Shown: positions 8,666 through 14,416 of the stretch, piece by piece
Position numbering within the stretch: position 1 is the stretch's first letter
Layout of the letters: every line of letters begins with the position of its first letter
DNA from: Cellulomonas marina
GTDB lineage: Bacteria > Actinomycetota > Actinomycetes > Actinomycetales > Cellulomonadaceae
Assembly (NCBI RefSeq): GCF_900111925.1
Contig: NZ_FOKA01000012.1
Coordinates: 62,001 to 126,000 of the forward strand
Length of the DNA stretch: 64,000 nt
Reading direction: 5' to 3'
Translations under genes and position numbers: made by a program
Notes under the pieces: model-generated
Databases searched by the model: none
Seen by the model: the letters and a program-made list of their open reading frames with translations, nothing else
What the model was told of the DNA's origin: nothing

Positions 8666-9427
8666 TCATGCGCGCACGACCGTCGGGCCGGCGGCCTCGA
8701 CCTCGGTGGCGAGCGCGTCGGACAGGCCGGTGTCGGTGATGACGGCGTCGACCGACGCCAGCGGGCACACGTGCGCGAAGTCGCGACGGCCGATCTTCAT
8801 GTGGTCGGCCAGCACGACCGTGCGGCGCGACCGCTCGACGAGGGCCCGCTTGACGGTCGCCTCCGCCAGGTCCGGCGTCGTCAGACCGTGATCCGCGCTC
8901 AGCCCGTTCGTGCCGAGGAACGCGACGTCGACGAAGAGGGAGCCCAGCGACTCGCGCGCCCAGTCCCCCACCGCCGCCAGCGTCCGGGTGCGCACCACGC
9001 CGCCCAGCAGGTGGACGGTGACGTTCGGCCGCGGCGCCAGCAACGAGGCCACCGGCAGCGCGTGCGTGACCACCGTCAGCTCGCGGTCGGTGGGCAGCAG
9101 CTGGGCGAGCCGGACGGTGGTGGTGCCCGCGTCGAGGACGACGGACCCGCCGTCCGGCAGCTCGTCGAGCGCGGCCGTGGCGATGCGCTCCTTCTCGGCC
9201 ATCATCCGCCCCTCGCGCTCGGCCACCGGCGGCTCGAGGTCGAGGCGCTCGGCCGGGATCGCGCCGCCGTGGACGCGGCGCAGCAGGCCGGCCTGCTCGA
9301 GGGTCGTCAGGTCCCGCCTCACCGTCTCCTGCGTCACCTCGAGGCACTGCGCCAGGCCGCGGACGTCCACCCGTCCGACGGCGCGCGCGAGCGAGACGAT
9401 CTCGCGCTGGCGCTCCGGTGCGTACAC
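8666..9427 (-). CDS. DeoR/GlpR-family transcriptional regulator
   Basis: A 253-residue sugar-operon regulator. The GTG start at 9427 (VYAPERQREIV) follows a GAGGAGGA ribosome site. The N-terminal winged helix-turn-helix contains the DeoR signature (VTQETVRRDLTTLEQAGLL), followed by RVHGGA and a C-terminal sensor domain with the phosphosugar-isomerase-like motifs DAGTTT and LGTNGL. Such proteins are repressors released by phosphorylated sugars. As the first gene of the PTS operon it most probably controls that operon and itself; the effector would be the polyol phosphate made by the PTS. Confidence 0.92.
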   Translation of the reverse strand: MYAPERQREIVSLARAVGRVDVRGLAQCLEVTQETVRRDLTTLEQAGLLRRVHGGAIPAERLDLEPPVAEREGRMMAEKERIATAALDELPDGGSVVLDAGTTTVRLAQLLPTDRELTVVTHALPVASLLAPRPNVTVHLLGGVVRTRTLAAVGDWARESLGSLFVDVAFLGTNGLSADHGLTTPDLAEATVKRALVERSRRTVVLADHMKIGRRDFAHVCPLASVDAVITDTGLSDALATEVEAAGPTVVRA

Positions 9428-9729
9428 GGCCCTGTCCTCCTCGCCTCGTCGTCGTGGCAAGGCTGTGTCGACGCCCGTTCTGCTGTGCTATCAATCACTT
9501 CCTCGTGTCATCCGGAACGAACCGGGTCCGGTCCGCGTGTCCGTCCGGGCATCCGCCGTGCCCGATGTCCATTCCCGCCCGGACGCCGCCCAGACCGCGG
9601 CGCCGGCGCCGAACCGTGCCGTCGAGGCGCGTCGCCGACCGGGGGCGGACGCGACGGGACCCCGGCGCGGCGGTGGCCGGCCGGGGTCGGTGGGCGACGG
9701 TGCCGGGGTGCGAGGCCCGGCGCGAGGGC
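9428..9729. other. 302-bp intergenic gap, DeoR regulator promoter region and a hairpin
   Basis: No gene is visible. The part nearest the regulator holds the AT-richest patch (TTGATAGCACAGCAGAAC on the reverse strand, about 60-80 bp upstream of its start), the best place for its promoter and for DeoR-type operator half-sites, though no box can be assigned. The remainder is GC-rich with the hairpin listed at 9658-9688. Confidence 0.4.
9658..9688 (-). terminator. Hairpin after the Gfo/Idh gene
   Basis: GACCCCGG (9658-9665) pairs perfectly with CCGGGGTC (9681-9688) across a 15-nt loop. It sits about 40 bp beyond the oxidoreductase stop codon on the reverse strand, where a terminator separating it from the DeoR/PTS operon is expected. 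There is no T-tract. Confidence 0.45.
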
Positions 9730-10851
9730 TCAGGCCCGCGAGGACCGCCAGGTCGTCGAGGGCACGAGGGGCAGGGGTGCCGGGCGGTCCGGCGCCGTGG
9801 TGAGGGTGATCCGCCGCCCCTCGTCGGCCGACCGCAGCAGCCCCGTCATGAGCTCGGTGACGTGCAGGGCGACCGCACCGCCGGCACGCGGCTCCTCCGG
9901 GGCCGCGCCCAGCCCGGCCGCGCCGACCATCTCCAGGAGCCCGACGCCACGCCCCGCGTCGACGAACCCCGCGCTCGGCGGCAGCACCTCCCACTCCCCC
10001 GACGACCGCGCGAACAGCTCGACGTCCCCGGCGAAGGTGTTGGGGTCGGGCACCGCCAGCGAGCCCTCCTCGCCGTGCACCTCGATCGGGCGGGCCCGCG
10101 TCCGGGCACCGTCGAAGCTCATCGTCACCGTCGACACGACGCCGTCGGCATGCTCGAGGGTGCCCGCCACGTGCGTGGCCACCTCGACCGGGATGACCTC
10201 GCCCGCCCGCGGGCCGCTGGCGATCGTGCGGGTGGTGCGGAGCATCGCGGCCGTCCCCGTCACCGCGACGACCGGGCCCAGCAGGTGCACGAGGCTCGTC
10301 AGGTAGTAGGGACCCATGTCGAGCAGGGGCCCGCCTCCGGCCCGGTAGTAGAAGTCCGGCTGCGGGTGCCAGGCCTCGTGCCCGGGCGAGATCCACGTGG
10401 CGACGGCCGCCGTCGGCCGGCCGATCCGCCCGGCGTCGACAGCCGCGCGGGCCGTCTGGACGCCCGTCCCCAGCACCGTGTCGGGCGCGCACCCCACCCG
10501 CGTGCCGGCGGCCGCCGCGGCCGCCACGACGCGCTGCGCGTCCTCCCACGTGGCTGCCAGCGGCTTCTCCCCGTAGTGGTCCTTGCCCGCCGCGGAGCAC
10601 GCGAGCGCGACGTCGGCGTGGGCGCTGGGGGTCGTCAGGTCCAGGACGGTCGCGACCTCGTCGTCGGTCATGAGCTCGGCCACCGTGCAGGGCCGCGCCC
10701 CCGGGACGCGCGCGGCGACCGCCCGCGCCCGCTCGGGGTCGAGGTCGGCCACGGCGGCCAGACGCACGCCCGGGTGGTCGGCCAGGGTCACGAGGTACTG
10801 CTCGAGGATGACCCCGAGCCCGACGACGCCTACCGCGTGCGGCTCGCCCAC
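9730..10851 (-). CDS. Gfo/Idh/MocA-family oxidoreductase
   Basis: A 373-residue NAD(P)-dependent sugar oxidoreductase. The GTG start at 10851 (VGEPHAVGVVGLGV) lies inside the 3' end of thuA in another frame. The N-terminal Rossmann motif is VVGLGVILEQY, slightly unusual in lacking the usual third glycine. The family motif EKPLA follows (GKDHYGEKPLAATW), then the C-terminal substrate domain (GGGPLLDMGPYYLTSLVHLLGP). ThuA and Gfo/Idh proteins often pair in trehalose, trehalulose or inositol catabolism; the sugar here is unknown. After the upstream rearrangement this gene may be read from the xylanase promoter. Confidence 0.92.
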   Translation of the reverse strand: MGEPHAVGVVGLGVILEQYLVTLADHPGVRLAAVADLDPERARAVAARVPGARPCTVAELMTDDEVATVLDLTTPSAHADVALACSAAGKDHYGEKPLAATWEDAQRVVAAAAAAGTRVGCAPDTVLGTGVQTARAAVDAGRIGRPTAAVATWISPGHEAWHPQPDFYYRAGGGPLLDMGPYYLTSLVHLLGPVVAVTGTAAMLRTTRTIASGPRAGEVIPVEVATHVAGTLEHADGVVSTVTMSFDGARTRARPIEVHGEEGSLAVPDPNTFAGDVELFARSSGEWEVLPPSAGFVDAGRGVGLLEMVGAAGLGAAPEEPRAGGAVALHVTELMTGLLRSADEGRRITLTTAPDRPAPLPLVPSTTWRSSRA

Positions 10852-11595
10852 AGCAGCCCCCTCTCGACGACGGTCCGGATCACGGGCTGGTCGAGCACGT
10901 CGGGCGAGTGCCCGGGCGTGGCGACGAAGACGCGCCCGGGCACCCCACGACCGCGTCCACACCGCCGGCGAGACGATCGGCCGGTGCCAGGGGTGCCACG
11001 GCTGCACCGGGTGGGTGGTCGTGGCGAGGACGTCGATGAGGTCGTCGTGCAGCACCCAGTACTGCTCGGTCTCGAGCTCGACGTCGGGCAGCCCGGCGGT
11101 GACGGGGTGCTCCTTGCCCAGCGCCGTGAACTCGACCGTGTGCCGCAAGAAGTTGTCGGACGCGTCGCCGTGCCGCTGCCCGGGCTCGCGGCCCGGGTGC
11201 GTCGCGAACTGTCCGCCCACGAGCTGCAGGTAGTCCGAGCTCGCGCGGTAGGAGTCGGCGATGCCTCCGTGCCAGCCGGCCAAGCCCGTGCCCGCCTCGA
11301 CGGCGGCGCGCAGGCCCGCGAGCGCCGGGCCGCTGATCTCCGACATCGTCACGCACTGCAGGACGAGGTCCGTCGCCGCCATGCGGTCCGCGTCGGCGTA
11401 CACCTCGTTGTCGGTCTCCACGTCGACCGTGAAGCCCTCCTCGCGCAGGAAGGGGATGAACAGGTCGGTCGCCGCCTCCGGCTGGTGCCCGTCCCACCCG
11501 CCACGCACGACGAGCGCCCGCCGCGTCGTGCCGTCCGTCGTGCCGTCAGCGCCGTCCGTGCCGTCCGTCGTGCCGTGGTCCGAGCCCGCGACCAT
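10830..11595 (-). pseudogene. ThuA-like domain protein with a +1 frameshift near its C-terminus
   Basis: ATG at 11595 follows a GGAGAGGGG ribosome site and opens a ThuA/trehalose-utilisation domain of the glutamine-amidotransferase-like fold (ALVVRGGWDGHQPEA..., GLAGWHGGIADSYR, LPDVELETEQYW). After the motif PIVSPAVWTRSWG the frame leaves the family sequence. One base earlier in frame, the expected ending resumes (GRVFVATPGHSPDVLDQPVI ... LLWASRTR, TAG at 10832-10830). The full span is 766 bases, one more than 255 codons, consistent with one extra base near 10935-10945, where the reverse strand reads GGTGCCCGGGC. Without correction the frame runs into the Gfo/Idh gene and would give a fusion. 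ThuA proteins act in disaccharide catabolism; exact chemistry is unresolved. Confidence 0.78.
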
Positions 11596-12001
11596 GCGGT
11601 GCCCCTCTCCGTCGTGGTGCGCCCCCTGCGAGGGTGTGGCCGCGCACGAGCTGCCCGTTGGCCTGGGCGGCGGCGACGAGCGCGTCGCCGTCGGCCCAGT
11701 CGTACTGCCCGCGCACGGGCTCGACGGACTCCCACTTCATGGCGTTCTCGGCCGTGACCGACGAGAACTGCCCGTCGACGAGCTTCGTGTACTTGCGGTC
11801 GGTGCCGTACTGGTCGGCGGCGACCGCCACGCCGATCTCCAGGCCGGAGGCCTCGGCGAGGCTCGCCAGCGTCGATCGCTGGAGGGCCGGCGACCGGTCG
11901 ATCGCGCGGGGGTCGGCGGGGGCTGCGGCGGCGGTCGACGCGCCGGCGGTGAGGACCGCCAGCGTGAGGGTGCCGACGAGCAGGGGGTGACAGAGGGACA
12001 C
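11546..12001 (-). pseudogene. GH10 endo-1,4-beta-xylanase, 5' remnant truncated after 124 codons
   Basis: The GTG at 12001 follows AAGGAG with 6-nt spacing. It starts a signal peptide (hydrophobic core LLVGTLTLAVLTAGAS, cleavage near AAAAPA) and the N-terminal strands of a GH10 xylanase: LEIGVAVAADQY, VTAENAMKWESVEPVRGQYDW and NGQLVRGHTL. In the family RGHTL is followed by VWHSQ and about 230 more residues with both catalytic glutamates; here homology stops at base 11630. The frame then reads 27 unrelated codons through the thuA leader and start to a stop at 11546. GH10 enzymes are secreted and cleave the xylan backbone. This product lacks the catalytic residues and cannot be active. A deletion fused the xylanase promoter and secretion signal to the thuA-Gfo/Idh genes. 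Confidence 0.82.
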
Positions 12002-12090
12002 GTCATGCTCCTTCGCATGCGACGCCGAAGAGGCGCCTTCCGGACTTGGATGCCAGCTCTGGTGCCCGGCCGGGACTTGGCGACCGTACG

Positions 12091-12136
12091 TTTCGCCGGA
12101 AAGTTTCGCAACCGTTGTCGATACCGTTTTCGGCAG
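12091..12136 (-). promoter_or_regulatory. Xylanase upstream region with GAAA-N-TTTC operator-like palindrome
   Basis: About 100 bp upstream of the xylanase start lies GAAAGTTTC (12099-12107), a perfect GAAA-N-TTTC dyad. On the coding strand it reads CGAAACTTTC, like the CGAAA-N-TTTCG boxes described upstream of xylan-degradation genes in Streptomyces. A second partial CGAAAC half-site lies beside it (12091-12095). Just upstream, two AACGGT direct repeats 12 bp apart sit in an AT-enriched patch (12111-12135). The layout suggests a LacI-type repressor site for a xylan regulon; the regulator is not in this window. Confidence 0.5.
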
Positions 12137-12245
12137 GCTGTCGTTCCTCGAGGTGCGTACGCGGTGGACGCGCCGGCCGTTCCATGCTCCGACGACGGGC
12201 GGGTGGGGCGCGTGGCCGCAGCGGCGGCACGACGGGCGCCGCACG

Positions 12246-12296
12246 ACGACGAGAGCCCCTGCTCCGGTCCATGACCGGAGCAGGGGCTCTCGTCGT
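12246..12296 (-). terminator. Long perfect hairpin terminator downstream of tRNA-Leu
   Basis: Bases 12246-12268 and 12274-12296 form a perfect 23-bp stem with a 5-nt loop (CCATG). It lies 27 bp beyond the 3' end of tRNA-Leu (reverse strand) and separates it from the xylanase remnant. Stem length and position make it a strong intrinsic terminator although no T-tract follows. Confidence 0.75.
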
Positions 12297-12323
12297 GATG
12301 CTCCCGGGACGCGCCCGCGGCGG

Positions 12324-12406
12324 TGTCCGGAGGGGGACTTGAACCCCCACGCCCTTTCGGGCACTAGCACCTCAAGCTAGCGCGTCTGCCATTCCGCCAC
12401 CCGGAC
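12324..12406 (-). tRNA. tRNA-Leu, anticodon GAG
   Basis: An 83-nt class II tRNA. On the reverse strand it begins GTCCGGGTGGCGGAATGG and has the anticodon loop CTTGAGG on a GCTAG/CTAGT-side stem (anticodon GAG, reading CTC/CTT). A variable arm TGCCCGAAAGGGCG and the T-loop GGTTCAAGTCC follow. The acceptor stem GTCCGGG/TCCGGAC closes with one G-T pair and discriminator A at 12324. The CCA end is not encoded. No integrase or attachment-site duplication is seen beside it. Confidence 0.96.
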
Positions 12407-12566
12407 AGGTGGTTACGCTCCGGCCCCTCCCACCAGCACGGACAGGCCGTACCGATCACGTCCTGGCCGGGCGTGCGGTCGGAAACGATAGCAGACCTCC
12501 TGGGTGCTCCCGGCACCGGCGTCCGATGCCGTGCGGCGGGTGCCGCCGGGTGGCGCGGGGCGTCGA

Positions 12567-12940
12567 TCAGGCCTCGACCACCGACAGCACGTTGCGCGCG
12601 GGGTCGGTGAACCAGGCGATGAGCGGACCCCGCCGCGGAACACGCCCTCGTCGTCGGTCGCGACGGGCGTGCCCTCGTAGCGCTCGATGCGGACGCCGCG
12701 GGCGGTCAGCTCGCGGACGGTGCCGGGGACGTCGTCGACCGGGAAGTTGAGCACGGTGAACGACGCCGGGGCGTGCGCGGGGCCCTTGGGGTAGACGAGG
12801 ACGGTGCGGGGGCCCAGCTCCAGGCTCAGCATCCCGTCGCGCACGTCGACGGGCACGCCGAGCACGTCCCGGTAGAACGGCACGACGCGCTCGACGTCGT
12901 CGACGGAGAAGCCGCTGAAGGCGGTCGTCGGGTCCAGCAC
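12567..12940 (-). pseudogene. VOC-family (glyoxalase/bleomycin-resistance fold) protein with a -1 frameshift
   Basis: The GTG start at 12940 follows GGAGGGAG. The protein begins as a VOC domain (FSVDDVERVVPFYRDVLGV, LVYPKGPAHAPASFTVLNFPVDD) as found in glyoxalase I-like lyases and dioxygenases. After DDEGVFRGG the frame changes; the expected ending GPLIAWFTDPARNVLSVVEA continues in another frame to a stop at 12567. The 374-base span is one short of 125 codons, so a single base is missing near 12630 in a run reading GGCGGGGTCC on the reverse strand. The corrected protein would have 124 residues. A homopolymer miscount in sequencing is a serious alternative to true decay. Confidence 0.8.
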
Positions 12941-13041
12941 GGCGGACTCCCTCCGCGGGCCCCCGGCGGACCCGGCTCGACGTCAGTGTGGCGCGGGCGA
13001 CGAGCGGGGGGAAGGGCGTTCGACCCGCTCGGCAGGCGCCG

Positions 13042-13752
13042 TCAGGCGTGCGCGGCGGGTGCGCGCTCCCCGACGGGCACCGGCGCGGCCAGGGTGTTGC
13101 CCTCACCCGGCAGCGGGCACGCCCACGCCGGGTCGTACGCGCACGAGGGGTTGTAGGCGAAGTTGAGGTCCACGACGAGGGCGTCGGGCGCACCGCCCAG
13201 GTCTGCGCCCTTGATCGTGTCCAGCACGTAGCGCCCGCCGCCGTAGGCCGCGGTCCCCGGCGCGTCCGCCGGGTCGGGGAGGCCGCAGGTCGCGTCCAGC
13301 AGCGGCAGGAAGACCCCGCCGCCGTAGGTGCGCAGCGCCCAGACGTCCAGCGTGCCGAGGTCGCCGAGCCGCACCGTGCCGATCCTCTCGAACGGCACGA
13401 CGCCGTCCGTGCCGGTCGCGACGTCCCGGTGCTGCGGCGCGCCGGGCTCGAGGGCGACGACGAACCGGAAGGCCGGGTCGTAGGGCGCGACCGGCACCCC
13501 GGTGAAGCCCGCGCGGTCGTCGGGCAGGACCGGCGACGCCGGGTGCGAGGCCAGCAGGGCGTCGCGGCCGGCGACCCAGCGGGCGTGGGCGGCGGCGGGG
13601 TCCTGCGCGGCCTGCTCGCGGACGGCGGCGTACAGGGCGGCGGTCCGTCGTCGCCAGTCGACGACGTCGAGGACCGTGGCGGCGGCCGGCACGGCGGCGG
13701 GGGCGAGGGCGGCGGTCGCGTCGACGAGCTTCACGCGACGACCGTGCCACAC
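13042..13752 (-). CDS. DUF1684 family protein
   Basis: A 236-residue cytosolic protein matching DUF1684. It contains DWRRRTAALYAAVR, a central barrel region, then the signature YGGGVFLPLLDATCG ... YGGGRYVLDTIKGADLG and LVVDLNFAYNPSCAYDPAWACPL, the last ending in conserved cysteines. The family is uncharacterised; homologues are small soluble proteins of Actinobacteria and Bacteroidetes. The start is uncertain: GTG 13752 and GTG 13734 are both in frame and neither has a clear ribosome site. The 101 bp to the VOC gene hold nothing recognisable. Confidence 0.85.
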   Translation of the reverse strand: MWHGRRVKLVDATAALAPAAVPAAATVLDVVDWRRRTAALYAAVREQAAQDPAAAHARWVAGRDALLASHPASPVLPDDRAGFTGVPVAPYDPAFRFVVALEPGAPQHRDVATGTDGVVPFERIGTVRLGDLGTLDVWALRTYGGGVFLPLLDATCGLPDPADAPGTAAYGGGRYVLDTIKGADLGGAPDALVVDLNFAYNPSCAYDPAWACPLPGEGNTLAAPVPVGERAPAAHA

Positions 13753-13850
13753 GGGGCTGCCCGAGACAGGTCGAGCGGCCGTCGCCGCCGGTCGTCACGA
13801 TCGGGTGAACTCACGACCCGAACGGCTCAAGCCGTCGGCGGCGGCCGCCG

Positions 13851-14099
13851 ATGGACGGGGTGTACCACCCGGACGGCGACCGGCACCAGCACCTGGTCCC
13901 GCCCGGCCCGGTCGCGGAGCACGCACCTCTACGAGAGGGGTGGACGGACGCGGACCGGGGAGCGGTCACCGACGGTCCCCGGGCCCGGGACGGTCAGACG
14001 GCGCCGACGAGGACAAGCGGGCGCCGCGGGCGGTGGCACGTGCTGGTCCCGGCGGGCGGGAATGGATCGGACGTCCCGCCGGTTAGGAAGGACAACTGA
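13851..14099 (+). CDS. Possible small protein, unknown function (82 residues)
   Basis: I do not recognise this protein. The frame starts ATG 13851 and ends TGA 14099. It is rich in Arg, Gly, Asp and Pro with no membrane segment; it begins MDGVYHPDGDRHQHLVPPGP and ends VPPVRKDN. G/C in third codon position is high, as in real genes here. The stronger argument is the degenerate second copy 242 bp downstream. The two copies share EHAPLREGWTD ... APTRTSG ... GRW in the same relative frame, differ by silent changes (CCT/CCC, CTA/CTG) and are offset by one in-frame 3-base indel. No ribosome site is obvious; an inverted repeat ACGGCT-CA-AGCCGT lies about 20 bp upstream. It is flanked by the divergent DUF1684 gene and the end of dnaE2. 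Confidence 0.42.
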   Translation: MDGVYHPDGDRHQHLVPPGPVAEHAPLREGWTDADRGAVTDGPRARDGQTAPTRTSGRRGRWHVLVPAGGNGSDVPPVRKDN

Positions 14100-14290
14100 A
14101 GACTCCCGAGCGGACCGGCGGTGCAGCATCCCGTCGTCGCCGGCTCGGACCGGGCACGGAGCACGCACCCCTGCGAGAGGGGTGGACGGACGTGGCCCGC
14201 GTGGCAGCCACCGACGGTCCCCAAGAGCCGGGGACGGGTCAGCACGCACCGACGAGGACAAGCGGGTGCGGCGGGCGGTGGCGGATGCTG
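13915..14290 (+). repeat. Pair of ~130-bp imperfect direct repeats (13915-14045 and 14157-14290)
   Basis: The two copies are roughly three-quarters identical by eye. Shared blocks include GGAGCACGCACC, GAGAGGGGTGGACGGACG, ACCGACGGTCCCC and CGACGAGGACAAGCGGG. Copy 1 lies inside the possible 82-residue gene. Copy 2 is open in the equivalent frame, but its only upstream start candidate is CTG 14096, overlapping the copy-1 stop as CTGA behind AGGAAGG. It has no stop before the terminator and dnaE2, so it looks like a decayed duplicate. Each copy also has a 7-bp hairpin (CACCTCT or CACCCCT with AGGGGTG) in which a C-G pair becomes U-G, so an RNA element remains possible. Confidence 0.6.
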
Positions 14291-14299
14291 ATGACGACG

Positions 14300-14345
14300 A
14301 CGGCCCCGGCCCGCGGTGACGCGGACCGGGGCCGTCGGAGCACCC
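14300..14345 (-). terminator. Hairpin terminator at the end of the imuA'-imuB-dnaE2 operon
   Basis: ACGGCCCCGG (14300-14309) pairs with CCGGGGCCGT (14336-14345), the same two arms as in the PTS-operon terminator at 5360. It lies 72 bp beyond the dnaE2 stop codon (14417). No T-tract follows. Confidence 0.6.
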
Positions 14346-14416
14346 GGGGCTCAGCACCCGGGGCGGCCGACCACCGCGTCGGGTGTCCCGGGACACCGCG
14401 TCGTCCGGCGTCCTGG

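Noticed and set aside
12324..12406. tRNA-Leu as an integration site for a mobile element
   Set aside because: No integrase, direct repeat of the tRNA 3' end or phage gene lies on either side; the flanking damage is explained by small deletions and frameshifts.
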